DNA of 64,000 bases, taken from the NCBI GenBank assembly GCA_017590115.1, contig JAGGNK010015336.1, positions 2,091,870 to 2,155,869 on the forward strand, read 5' to 3'. Positions within the stretch are counted from its first letter, which is position 1; each line of letters starts with the position of its first letter. The notes beneath the pieces are model-generated. The model searched no databases. It was given only the letters and a program-made list of their open reading frames with translations, and had not been told where the DNA came from. This stretch comes from Montifringilla adamsi (taxonomy: Eukaryota; Chordata; Aves; Passeriformes; Passeridae). Both the position numbers and the translations under genes were made by a program. Below are positions 48,801 through 60,798 of the stretch, piece after piece.

Positions 48801-51800
48801 CAATGAAATAGTCAAATGTAGGAGCTGTTATTTGAAACAAGATAAATTCAGATTATAAATAAACCCCAAATATTCAATAGGGAGAACAATTTACCACATG
48901 CAGAGATGCAATCAACTCACCTTTGCATGAAGAGATCAGTAATGCACACTCTCAGGAGCAGAATGAGGGTGTAAGTGCCCTGGCTTGTGTTATACAAGAA
49001 AACAACTTAGATCAAAATGATCCTGTCTGACTCATAAACATAAATATCCATTGCCTATCAAGGCCATTTATTGTCACCTGTAACAGGGAGCTGTGCAGAA
49101 ATCCTCTTCAGAATTGGGATCCCTTCCTTCCAGGCACGCACCAAACCCTTGGCCCTGCTCCTGCCACCAAAGAACATCCCTGTGGAATAACATCTTTAAA
49201 CCCAAGTGGCATCTTTCTGCTGCAGATCTCCTGCATGGAAGAGCAAAAAGTTCTTCTCTGATCCATTTCAGACCCAAACATGAGATTAATCTCAGCCGAG
49301 TCTCCGTCTGCAGGCGCATTTTAGCGATTTGACTGTATAAGCCTTTTGTCAAATACATTTGTCATAAGATGGTATTTTCCACAAACCTTCCAGAATAAAC
49401 ATATTTTGTTTGCAGAAATAGCCTTGGGTTTAAAGAAAAAATTACCCTGATATTTTGTTTTCAATATATTTTTAAGGAAGAACATTTTAAACTATTAGAA
49501 TTTTCTGTAAAAGCAGCATTTTCAAAACCAGTAAGTTGCAAAGAAACCTTGTAAATTGTGCTTTGACTTTGTAATACACAAGAAAAATTTGGAAATCCAA
49601 GCCGTGAAGAAGTGTTTTTTTTCTTAATTCACATCCCAGTTAATCTATAATTCCAAAACCAAGTAAAACTCCTAAATTCTTCAGTATAATGAAAAGAATA
49701 AGAAGAAATATTGAGAGATACAGATAATTTTAAAGGTATTTAAAGAAATGCAAAACAAGATAATTGAATATGTCTGTAAAAATAAGTCTTTCAGAATCAA
49801 GGTCAAAATTTCATCTGGGTCTAAACCAATAAAATGAGTAATTTTCCACACCAAAGAAGTGGTGGGACCATCTGCTTCAGATTGCCAGGGAAACACATGC
49901 AAACTCTGTGGCTGGGCCTTGATGCAAAGCTTAAACTGTTTCCACCTTTCAGCTGAGATCTCTGACAGCATCTTCAAATACATCCTCTACTTGCAACATA
50001 GGTGTAAAATCACAGAGAAAACTCTGTCTTTTCATCCATTTATCACACACCTTTACTCAGTGACCCACCTGCCATTGTCAACATAAGGTGAAGGAAGAGA
50101 ACCAGCTCTTTCAAATTAAAATTAAATGTATTCTCGACCATTTTTTCCTTTTTTTTTTTTTTTTTTTTTTTACCCCTGGGTAATGTGGTCAGACATGAAA
50201 GCACCACTTACTCTCAATAAATAAATTATAGTTGACTGCAGTTTTCCATGACTGTAAGACATTGAGATTGTTCCTTAGGAACACCCAGTTGCCATCCATC
50301 AGTCTGTGGCTAGGTCATGAATCACTACAGAAATGGATGTGCAGAGTTGTCTCTGTTCAATAGATGTCCAAGATTTCAGATGTTCCCTCATGTGCTGTGG
50401 ACTTTATTATGATGGTAAAGCATTTATCAACAACGACCAAAATAAAAAATCACTTTCAAGTGGACTTCAAGGCTGGGTATTCACAAGCAAAAAAAGAGCT
50501 CATAAATCATCTTTTAAAATATTACCATTCTTCTGTGAAATAATTTCTTTTCTTGATGTATCCAGGGAACTTGTTGACTTCCTTTCGCAGAGTTGCAAGA
50601 GAAATATTACACACTCCTTTGTCGAAGTGAGAGTTTTTATTGGAATGAGTTTCATGGAAGACACTTGAAGCCAGAGTGTTGATTTGTTTCTGATTAAATA
50701 TATTGGGACCACGTAAAATATTCCTCAAAAAGACCATCCTATCCAGTGATGCCTAATGCAAATCAGTATTGCAGCTTCCCTGAGTCAGATCTTTCAACTG
50801 GCAAAATCAAGACAGAAAATATTTATAAAGAGAGGGGGCTGGACTGAACCAGTGGGAATAATTAAAGGGCTGCAAAAGCACTTGCATACTGGAAGTGAAG
50901 GAAAATAAGTAAAATATCACAATATAAAAAAAAAATTTGAAAAAAAAATGTTGAATGCAGTAGAAATTCAGGAAAATAATTAATGGCTTAGAGAAGGCAG
51001 ATGTGGTGTTCTGTTCTCATCTCAGACTGCAAGAAAGAAAGCAGCAGAAGGAAACAAAACTAACATTTTGTTACTTTCTCCTTATCTCAGATGCTCCTAG
51101 AAGTTAAGTCCATTCATTCCCTGGTTCTGCTGTGGAGCTCTCACTAAGTAACTCCTCAGGGACAGAAAGTTACAGGATTAGACATGCAATTGTAATTTGT
51201 AAAACAAATAGCTTCAGCTAATTAATGGTACTAATTCTCAATTGCTGCAGCCATAAAGCTCGAGAGACAATCTGGGATGGTATTTTAATACACTGGATTC
51301 ACTCTGTTTGGCACTGTTGTGTTGCTGAAGAGACAGGGCTTGTTTTTATGTTAATGCAATTTCCTTACCCATAAATTTAGTACAGCAAGAGTAAGAAATA
51401 TTCCAACTTTTTAAATGAGGTTTTTCTGAATGCTGCTTTCTGCACTGCCATGCATGTCTGTCTTATTCTGAGCTCAGAAAGTTTGAGCCACATTTAGCCA
51501 AAAACATGAACAAAATTAAATAGCATCGTGATGGATTTAATGGTCTATTATTTTCTCTACTGAATGGAGCAACCTGGTGGAACTTCCCAATATTGGTTAA
51601 AGCATCTCTTCCTCATCTCATACATGAGATGTATCCATCTCATCCACTTCATCTTGCTGGTTTCTCCCCTCTTTACCTGTCTCTCCTCTGATTTTCCTGC
51701 AGGTTGGCCACTGGAATTTTCTAGCTCTGTGTGTCGCTGCCATAGGAAATTCACGCAATGCAGTAAAAATAATTCTTCTTGCAATTAAAAGGAGCCACTA

Positions 51801-51854
51801 CTTCCTGAGTCAAATGGAAATGTCTTGCAGATATCCTAGGGGAAAGGTGTGATC
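45894..51854. other. 6-kb AT-rich desert
   Basis: It contains a T23 run at 50149-50171 and T-rich stretches (for example 48271-48284). Frames at 47705-48091 (plus) and 47830-48180 (minus), each under 130 codons, have no motif and overlap each other. No gene or retroelement was identified. Confidence 0.5.
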
Positions 51855-52027
51855 ACAGAAACCCAGAATCACCCAAAGCTGGGTTTGAAGGGACCTTAAA
51901 GATGATCTCATTTCAACCCCTGCCATGGACAGGAACATCTTCAACTAGACCAGGTTACTCAGAGCTCCATCCAACCTGGCCTTGAACACTTCCAGGGATG
52001 GGGAGCCCACAACATCTCTGGGCAAGG
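51855..52027 (-). mobile_element. CR1 LINE 3'-end fragment
   Basis: Antisense copy: ccagaatcacccaaagctgg, gaagggaccttaaagatgat, caacccctgccatggacagg, accaggttactcagagctcc, cttccagggatggggagccc. It is cut off after the leucine-rich-looking catctctgggca. Confidence 0.88.
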
Positions 52028-53874
52028 AAGTGGCAGAAAAATCGAATTCCTGGCTCTTTTTTCCGGCTTTGTCCTGTATGTCAGAATGCAAAGAGGTCCT
52101 GGCTGGCAGAACATGGAGTTGAACTCAGACACTACATTTCCTCATCCAAAATCAATGAGGATAATTAGCAGATGAAAGATCCACTGGAAATGGCTAATTT
52201 TCTGTGTCAGCAGGTAGATAAGGAATCAATGAGACTGTCTTGTTCCTCTCATTTCAGTGAATTTGTTTCCATTAGAGGATGTAACACGTCTAATGAAAAA
52301 CGTTTGTTTGTTTGGGATGCTCCTGTCTGTCTCCTAGGCAAAACCACACAGGATAAAATATCTGGAACAAATAGAACAGTTTCCTGGGTATAAATGCCCG
52401 CTTTTCCAATTATTCCAGACCACGAGTCTGACCCAAGATTCACTACTCTCAGGCATATCCAGCTGCCTTAAAACAGACTAAAATTGAGGAATGTCCTTAT
52501 TTCTTCAGCAGGATCTCATTCCAGATTGGAGCTACAAAAGACTCAGTCTGAACCCACAGCCAGATACCTAGGAAAAAATGCCCCCAGGTGTTCCAAAGAC
52601 ATGAATATTCATTAATCCTCTTCTCTGGAAAGCAGCAATGGAATGGCCACAGGATGGCAAAACAAAGGTTTTGGCTGAGCTTCAGATGAAGTTTATTGAG
52701 ATTAATTAACCTAATGAGCCCAAATGTGTGTGGGCAGCTGATGAGCTGCAGCAGGGACAGGAAGAGGGAACAGTAAAGGAGCTGGAGATCTCTGTGGGAT
52801 GAACAGGGATTTGGTACCTAAAAGTCAGGGATGGGGCAAATTGGGAGTGTGGCATAAACAGAATGAACTGGGGCACTTCTCCTTTTCCCTGGTCAACCTG
52901 GCTGGGGCCTGGAGGAGAATTTCCTACCATTTGTCACTGGTTTGGCACTTCCTCTCTTCCTTCTCCGTCCCTTCTCAATCCCCTCCCTTACCTGACAGAA
53001 ATGTCTGCATGAGAAGTTTAGTGTATATTAATCCAAGCACTCTGCTTACAGCCATTAAATTATGCCTGGAAACAAAGCTGCTCAACTAAATTTGAGTATG
53101 TTTTACTCCCTTTTGTGTCTGCAATTCCATTTGAAGCATGAACTTCTTTAGCTCACAGAAAGAGAAGGTCTTATCTCTCTGCATCACTGCTCTAACTGCA
53201 GTTCTCTTTCATTGATCATAAAAAACTCAGCTTATATATATAGTAAATAAATAATTTAAGCAATGGAACATGCTTTGTGTCCACAGTTAGCCTTTCCCTT
53301 TGCAAATAGGTTTCTTGCATATTTAGTCCTTTTTTTTTTTTTTTTTCCCCAAGGCAACACATACATACTTAAATAAATGCATGTGTTTATTTAATGGTTA
53401 CCAAAATCAGATTTTTAGAAAATATCTGTTTTGCAGTTCACTCACAAGTTTTTAAAAAGGTCACAGGAAACATAACTTGTTGTTATTATTTATTTATTTT
53501 CATTCTGTATTATTGCTACTGCCAGAAGAACCGAGAGCTTAATTGCGATTGTCATCATTATGAGCAGCAAATTTAAGCATGCATATGCAATGTATTTAAA
53601 TTTACATAAATTGTTTATTAAAAGAAATGGAAAGTCTGAGTATCAAGTCTCATTTTCTCAAAGTAAGCCCTGCTCTACTCTTCTTCAGCAAGGACTTTGC
53701 AAATAATTATGAACCACTATTTATAACAAGTCTGGGTTCACAATTCAAACTCCCTCTGTGACTTAAAGGCAGAAGATATTTCCTGGTCAATAAAAATAAT
53801 TTTTTAGTTAAAAGATGATGTATTTGGCTATGGGCCTTGCTCTTTCAAGGCTCATATTGACCTTTGTGCAAAAC
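52028..53874. other. Anonymous intergenic sequence
   Basis: It holds a T17 run at 53330-53346. No gene or interspersed repeat was recognised. Confidence 0.5.
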
Positions 53875-53922
53875 CTCTTCTCTTCTCTTCTCTTCTCTTC
53901 TCTTCTCTTCTCTTCTCTTCTC
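53875..53922. repeat. (CTCTT)n pentanucleotide microsatellite
   Basis: About nine nearly perfect CTCTT units are immediately followed by the 5' end of a CR1 fragment at about 53925. The complementary motif recurs at 57582-57650. Confidence 0.95.
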
Positions 53923-53924
53923 TC

Positions 53925-54463
53925 TCCTGCAGTTCTGTATCCAGCTCCACAGTTCCCAGCACAGGAAAGACATGGACCTGCTGGAGAAGGTCCAAAGATG
54001 CCACAAAGATGAGGATTGAGCACTTCTTTTGTGAAGGCATACTGAAAGAGCTGGGATTGTTCAGCCTGAAGAAGAGAAGGCTCCAGACAGACCTAACTGT
54101 AAACTTTCAATGGTTAAAAGGTGGTATAAATCCACCTTTTAAAAATAAACCTATAAAAATGGTATAAAACAGATGAGGACAGATTTTTTTTATACAGCCT
54201 GCTGCAACAGGACAGCCCAACAGCATTTTTAAACTAAAACAGGGGAGATTTAGACTTGACAAAAGGAGGAATTTTTTAATAATGAAGCTGTGAAACACTG
54301 GACCAGGCTGTCCAGAGAGGTGATGGATGCTCCATCCATGGAAACATCCAAGGTCAGGTTGGAGAGGGCTCTGAGGAATCTGGTCCTGTTGAACGTACTG
54401 GGAGGCTTGGACTAGAAGACTTTTGAAAATCTCTTTCCCAAACTATTCTGTGATCCTATGATA
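53925..54463 (+). mobile_element. CR1 LINE 3' fragment with complete tail
   Basis: Sense CR1: acatggacctgctggagaag, attgttcagcctgaagaaga, gacagacctaactgt, ggccagg variants, catccatggaaacatccaag and the terminal actattctgtgatcctatga, which is a genuine CR1 3' tail. The middle is rearranged and contains the hairpin at 54114-54142. It is 5'-truncated against the adjacent microsatellite. Confidence 0.85.
54114..54142. repeat. Perfect 11-bp inverted repeat inside the CR1 copy
   Basis: The arms ttaaaaggtgg (54114-54124) and ccaccttttaa (54132-54142) flank tataaat. The sequence is not part of the CR1 pattern that I recognise and lies where this copy departs from its relatives. Confidence 0.85.
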
Positions 54464-54867
54464 CATCTGACAGGTTTTTCTCACTATCCATGGTACCAGA
54501 CACCTTCTTATTTCAACTATAATCTGTTAATTATACTTAATCTTTAAAGTAACCCATAAATCTCATGTATTTAGCAGTGCATCTCAGTATGTGAATACCA
54601 GGACCCCTGACATTCATTTGCTAAGGATAAATTCTTGCCTTTTCCATGATTATTTTTCATCAATCAGGAAAATTCTTGCTTGTTGCATTAGAGCCTATTG
54701 GTGGGATCTGGAAAGGGCCAAAAGAGAAGGAAAAAAAAGCTTATGACTGCAAAATGACTTTTTTTGTTTTTTTTTTTTTTAATCACAAACAGCATGGTTA
54801 ATGTTGGTCAGTACAATTTATTATGATCTAGAAGAGGAAATGACATTATTGAGCTAAATTGAACAGG
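54464..54867. other. Anonymous AT-rich spacer
   Basis: It has T-runs near 54759-54780. I see nothing else. Confidence 0.5.
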
Positions 54868-55040
54868 TTGGTGGGTTTTGTGGGTTTTTTTGTTGTTTGT
54901 TTGTTTTTTCCTTTTGTTTGTTTGTGTTTTTTGGTTGGTTGATTGGTTTTGTCTTTTGTTGTTTTGAGGCAGTTTGTGTGTGTGTGTGTGTGTGTGTTGT
55001 TTTGTTTTGTTTGGTTCTGTTTGGGCTGTTTTTCCCCCTG
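54868..55040. repeat. T/G-rich low-complexity tract with (TG)n
   Basis: Over about 170 nt the plus strand is nearly all T and G (TTTG, TTGG and GTTT units), with a (TG)11-12 core at 54975-54997. The minus-strand open frame across it (Lys/Gln/Thr-rich) is a by-product of composition. Confidence 0.85.
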
Positions 55041-57570
55041 AGACTTGATCTGGAATTGTGTTTTAACTTCTGATGGCCTTTTTAAAAGACCCCATCGTGC
55101 TAAATAAACAGCAGGCCTATAAACAAAAGAAGAAAATGGGGCTGCTTTTTTTGTAGTGGGTGGATGAATCACAGGAGCAGGAGTTTTGTGTGATTGTCAG
55201 AAAAAAACTGGCCTGAAATATTGGCTGCAAATATCTCTGCAGGACATTTTCCATATAAATGCCAATGCAAGAGTTCCTGTCCCTCCCAGTAAGGCACTGG
55301 GCAGCAGCTGAGGTTGGTGCTGGGCTCAATCCAGCATTGGATCCACTGTGTCCTTACATTCAGAACAGTTATTTCACATTCCAGAAATGGTAATGACTGT
55401 TCAAACAAATCTATTGACTTTTAATCAAGGCACAATCTGATGGCAGTCTCGCATAGTCATGTTTTAATTTTTTTTTAATGTAATTCAGAACCAAATGAGT
55501 GATTTCTCTACTCTAAATGAAACAGTTATTCAATACGCTTCATTTAAAATTGGTCATGCAGATTTTTGTTCTCCCCCTGCTGGATTTTGCCCTTTGACTG
55601 GGAGTATGAGCTGTGCTTTCTGCTTAAAAGTTGGTAAATTTGGGCTGAGTGGGAGAGATTCTGCAATTCTGATAAATATTATGAGTCCCAAAGTGAGTCT
55701 GACAAGGTGCTCTTAATGCAGGGATCTAAGCTAATCTAAACTGAGCCTTTGACATTAACTCTGGTGGAGACTAATGGCTAGAAAAACGGTTTCTGTAAAA
55801 TTAAATTTTAATTGGAAAATTCAGCAAATTAGATCAATCTGAGTGTTTCTGTTCAAGGCAGACCAACGAATAAGGGTAATTTAGATGGTTCTCTTAGCCT
55901 TGACAACTCAATACTGCAATGTCAAGATCTAAGGACCAGAAAGTGAAACTGGACACAAAACAAACCCAAAACTAACAAGGTAGTGTCTTGTTTGAAACTT
56001 CAATATGGAAATGAGAAACTGAGTAGATGAAAGGGAATTAGAATTTTCAGAGGATTTATTTCCTAACAGCATCAGTATTTTAGTGCCCCGCATTGCTGGC
56101 CACAAAAACACACAGCTGTACATGTGGATGCAGAGCAGAGAGAAAAAAACCTGTTCTAACCATTGAGTAAAGCCTGCTGAGTTTTTCTCCTCTGCTTACA
56201 GCAGCTCTCACCCTTCACAAACACAGACACATTTGTCTCCATCTTCCTTCCATCAGCTCAGGTTGTCAAAACTTAGTTTCAGGCTGTGGTGCTTGGCACT
56301 TTCTGTGCAAGCACACACATTCCACTGCTTTGTGCTTCACTTCCTTTACCCCCTGCCACATTTATGTCAAGAACTCAACAATCTGTCGCTGGAGTTGTCA
56401 GTCATTATCCTGAAAAAAACCCCAGCTTGTTCCTATACTTGTAGTGAGTTGCTGGGTAGAAAGGACAAAAAGTTGTCACAGGAGCTCCTGCAGCAACAGC
56501 AACATTTCACCAGAAACTCTTTGGGCATTGTGTGAGCTCTGCAAAGAGTGTCCAAGCTGTGCTGAGCCCTGTCTGCCTGGGAGGGAGGCATCTGGAGACC
56601 TGGGAAATGCCTCTAAGTTTCTCTGACTGAGAAAAGACTCTCCTAAGATAACGTTTGCTGCCCAAGAGGTCTGACAAGATGCAGTGGCAGGTCTGTGCAG
56701 GTTGTCAGATAGCATTTCTGTGGCTTGCTTGCCTTTTACGAGGAATATTCTTATACTTAGAGACGTCCCCCCAGAATCCTCTTTGAGCTTCTGGGCTTTT
56801 TGCTGATAAGTGCCGCACAAAGGAGCAAGGAAAAAAAAAAAAGAACAGGGAAAAAAAAAAGCTATTGTCCCCAAAGCTTGTTCAATGCAAACAGACAGAC
56901 ACAGATGGTGGAAGAGACAAGGCTGACACCACAGCTCAGCCCAGCTCTGGAAACTGAGAAGCAGCAGAGCTGAAAAGAGACCTGTGTTCAGAGCACCACT
57001 TCACTGTCCCACCCTGGGCACACCTTCACCTCCAGCCAGCACCATCCCCTGGTGGCCCCAGCCCACTCCTGACCCACCAGTTCTGCACTGGGGAGCACTC
57101 ATTGTTCTTTTATCCATGTGAGGGGCAGTGGGGACTGTGCTGTTCTGCATCTCAGCCTCTGGTGTGAGCAGATGCCCCATGGCACCAAGGTACAGCTGTG
57201 CAATATGTTATGTTTGTGCCTTGGGGAAATAAAGACACCTCTCCAGAATTTCTTTGGTTTTAGTCCTTTTTTGAGAATAAAAAAAGAAAAAAGGAAAAGT
57301 AAAAGAGTAAAGGAAGACACCATAAATACCTGAGAGATTTTCTGCATTTCCAGTATCAGCTCTAATACTCAGACAAGCTTTGCTAAAACAACCCTTGGTC
57401 CATATCCACAGGCACAAATGAGTATTTCTTTTCTAAGGCAAGCAATAGATTTGGTGACTGAGAAAATTTGTTTCATTTATTTTGGGTCTAGCAAGCAGCA
57501 GCAACAAGAATGACACAGTGAAGTGAGTGAAGAGTGCTTGATTTTCCAGTTCTCTCCTGTCTGAATCACA
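55041..57570. other. Anonymous intergenic sequence
   Basis: It holds A-runs at about 56830-56861 and a GC-richer patch at 56890-57200 without recognisable exons. No gene is called. Confidence 0.5.
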
Positions 57571-57650
57571 GAAGGGAAGAGGAGAAGAGAAGAGAAGAGA
57601 AGAGAAGAGAAGAGAAGAGAAGAGAAGAGAAGAGAAGAGAAGAGAAGAGG
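57571..57650. repeat. (AAGAG)n pentanucleotide microsatellite
   Basis: About 13 near-perfect GAAGA-phase units, reverse-complementary in motif to the (CTCTT)n array 3.7 kb to the left. The plus strand is pure purine for about 70 nt. Confidence 0.95.
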
Positions 57651-59917
57651 ATTGTTTCCCCTGACGTCAGGTTTCATTTTTAATAATATTCTCCCAGGCT
57701 GTGATTACCATCAAACTTTGGATAGGACTCTTCCTGAATTATTCAGGGCAATTTGTACTGTAATCATATGCTTGTTAATATGGCTGCTTGCAACTTTAAT
57801 TCAAAAGAGTTTTTCTTCTGTGCCCTGGAGCTGCTGCCATCAAGGTTAGAGATAGTCTCTGCTTAACAATCTGCTTCTCAAAGCTGTGCAGAAAACTGCA
57901 AGATGCTCTGGAATTTGGTGTTCAGAGAAAGATCAATAAAACAGCTAACAAGATATGGGCAAATGTCAAGAAGTTCCCTTTTCATGTTCAGGAACGTTGG
58001 GGCATTTGTCATATTGGATCACTATGAATTTTCATTTTAATGGAAGACCCTTAGTTTATAGTCAAAGAGAGGGGGTACAGTTGGTTTAATACCTCCCAAA
58101 TGGGCAAGGATGAAGGCTTGATCAGTCACTGGAAATGGAACCCCTCTGTTATACCCTCACGAAACATTCTACACCTTTCTCCCTCTGTAGAGTCAAACAG
58201 GAGCTGACCCAAGGCTGCCCAAATCTTGATTCTGTCCTTGAACTTATTATTTGTCCAGCTTCAGGACAGGGACTGAGGTGAAACATTTTCTCATTCAGAA
58301 GACTGACAAGAAGCATTCCATTAGTTAGGGTGCCTTTACCAGTTCCTCAAGAAGTCCTTTCTCTCAGTGGCAGTGGATCTGCATCCTCATCCTCACAAAT
58401 CCACAGCATGTGTGAAGGAAAACACCACAAAGATTTTCAGTCTTGGAAGAAAGGGCAACTTTTTTTTTTCTTTCTGATCAGAGACATATATTATAATTTA
58501 ATTCTATTCACTTGAAGACTGATAGAACAGAGCCCTACAGCAACCTCTAGCTATTCATTTTACCCCATATTTTCTGCTGCTGTAATCCACCAGCAGTTGA
58601 CACAGCCAAGCTTATAAAGCCCTGCACGATATTTTGCAAATCTAAATTGTTGAGCCACACAGGGAGCAAAGCTCCCATTGAAATGTCAGCACACTGAAAT
58701 TACAATTTAATGAGTAGCTTTCCAGCAGCAGCTTTCACATATCAGTTGTGCCTCACAGCAATAACAGAGAGTGGGGGAAAGATTTGTATTAAAAAATCTG
58801 TGTCTGTTTGAGATAAAGGTCAACTTCCAGGTGACACTGAGTGATGCCTCCTAATCAGTTGTGGTTCCCAGGCACTGTGGTTATTATTGCTCCTCTCACT
58901 ATTTTACTATTTCTGTTACAGAAGTAGTTAAAGATTCTACTTGAGATTAGGGACCCATTTCTTCAGGGGTTGGTGCAAATTTTATTTAAAAAATCAGTTC
59001 TGATCCTAAGAATTTACAGTCTAAAGAGATTAAGAAGCAGAAACAGAGAAGGTGAAGTGATATCTCCCAAACCTCTGCATGACTCCAAGATAAGAATTGT
59101 GCAACTAATGGAATATCTGGTTTGGTGGACAAAATGGAGAAAACCCCACACAAACCAAGTAATCTGCTACATTGTCCCAGTGCACACAAGTCAAAATAAA
59201 TAATTTTGGGTCCAATTGTTCATATTTTTAAAAAACTTTATGCTCAGTTCAAAGAAGAAGAAACATTTCATAATGAAATATTTTGAGCATTTTTCTCAAT
59301 AGAAAACCCACTTATTTTGTGTTCAGTGCTTTTTTCAAACACTTTTCTTTGTGTGACCCCCATAATTTTCACATTTTACAAACCCGATGTCTCATACCCT
59401 TCCAAATGCAATTTTAATGCCCTATGACATCTTTGGAACTCTGTTGACCTCTGATGAAAATGGACATAGAAAACACTTTTAAGTAAACACTTTTATTGAT
59501 TTCATACCTAAAGTCCCAAACAGAGGCTTGGCTTTGCAAAATTTTCACAACAAAAATAGCAAGTAAAGAAATCTGCTGCTGTTTCAGAGGAGCAAAATCC
59601 TGTGTGGTGTTTGAGTTTTATGTGATCATAAATGTACAAATAGATAAAGCAGGGTTCAGCTGGCTCAGACTTACAGTCTCTAAATACATTAGAAATATTG
59701 TAAGGTGCTGTTCCACATTTGGAGACACTCTGAGTTATCAAATTAACTGCTTTGTTGTCCCAAAATCAACAGATACTCGTGGGTTATATTAGATATTGAA
59801 AGCTTTCTCAGGGGTGCTTACACCATGGACAGGTTTAAGGTGATTTATCAGCATGGGCAGAATACAGAAGCCTGCTAAAATGTGGGTTTTTTTCGTCTTT
59901 TAGTGTATAGTTCAGTA
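57651..59917. other. Anonymous intergenic sequence
   Basis: I see no interspersed repeat or gene. Frames are under 80 codons and have no motifs. Confidence 0.5.
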
Positions 59918-60160
59918 TCTATAGAATGGTTTGGTTTGAAAGTGGCCTCAAAAATCCTCTTGCTGCCTTAGGCAGGGACACCTTCCACTATCCCAGGTTG
60001 CTCCAAGCCCCATCCAACCTGGCCTTGGACACTTCCAGGGATGGGGCAACTACAGCTTCTCTGGGCAACCTGTGCCAGGGCCTCACCACCCTCACAGGGA
60101 AGAATTTATTCCTTATATGCAATCTAAATCTACACTCTTTCAGTTTAAAGCCATCTGTAT
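59918..60160 (-). mobile_element. CR1 LINE 3'-end fragment
   Basis: Antisense copy with atagaatggtttggtttgaa, ggcagggacaccttccacta, caaccttggacac variants, tccagggatggggcaactac and cctgtgccagggcctcacca, continuing to a tttcagtttaaagccat block. It is a near twin of 29303-29528. Confidence 0.92.
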
Positions 60161-60532
60161 GGTACATATTTTTTCCCTCCCTGTATCTTTCTCATGCTGT
60201 ACATTACACGACCTGTTTGTCCATGGCAGTCAAAAGACACAATAAATTACTGAATAAATGAACCAGCTTTATGTCTTTCTGTGTATAATTTATATACAAG
60301 AGAGGGTCAAGCCTTAAACTAGTGTAATAAAGGATAAAGATATCTTTATTCTTATTGATAAAATGAGTGGGGGACTTATTTTTATTTTCCTTGAAAAAAG
60401 AAATAGGCAAATGAACAAAAATAAAAATATTCCCTAGCTTCCCCCTCAGAAAAAAAAGCAAAAACAAAAACAAAACCAAAAAAACCACACACAAAAAAAA
60501 AACACCTGTGAAAGACCTTCAGATTTTTCTGG
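60161..60532. other. A-rich low-complexity spacer
   Basis: The A-rich stretch at 60450-60515 (CAAAAA-type units) precedes the tandem duplication. I see no gene. Confidence 0.5.
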
Positions 60533-60798
60533 GGAAAAAAAAGGAAAGGAACAAGAAGTTGCTGCATTGTTCTTGGCAGAAAAATTTCCTCCTAGTATTT
60601 AATCCAAATCTACTCTCCTTCCACTTAAAAAAAATCTCCAAATTTTCAACACTTTTTTCTTCATGGGAAAAAAAAGGAAAGGAACAAGAAGTTGCTGCAT
60701 TGTTCTTGGCAGAAAAATTTCCTCCTAGCATTTAATCTAAATCTACCCTCCTTCCACTTAAAAAGAAATCTCCAAATTTTCAACAGTTTTTTCTTCAT
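60533..60798. repeat. 133-bp tandem duplication carrying a CR1 scrap
   Basis: Two copies with a period of 133 bp (aaggaaaggaacaag at 60541 and 60674) are more than 90% identical by eye. Each copy contains an antisense CR1 remnant (gaaaaatttcctcctag, atttaatc, aaatctac, ctccttccacttaaa). The duplication therefore happened after the CR1 insertion. Confidence 0.9.

Noticed and set aside
54846..55172. 108-codon Lys/Gln/Thr-rich minus-strand frame
   Set aside because: It is a translation of the T/G-rich low-complexity tract and not a protein.
57140..57260. GC-richer patch ending in ggaaataaag, like a 3' UTR with a poly-A signal
   Set aside because: No coding exon leads into it on the plus strand and the signal can occur by chance in AT-rich DNA.
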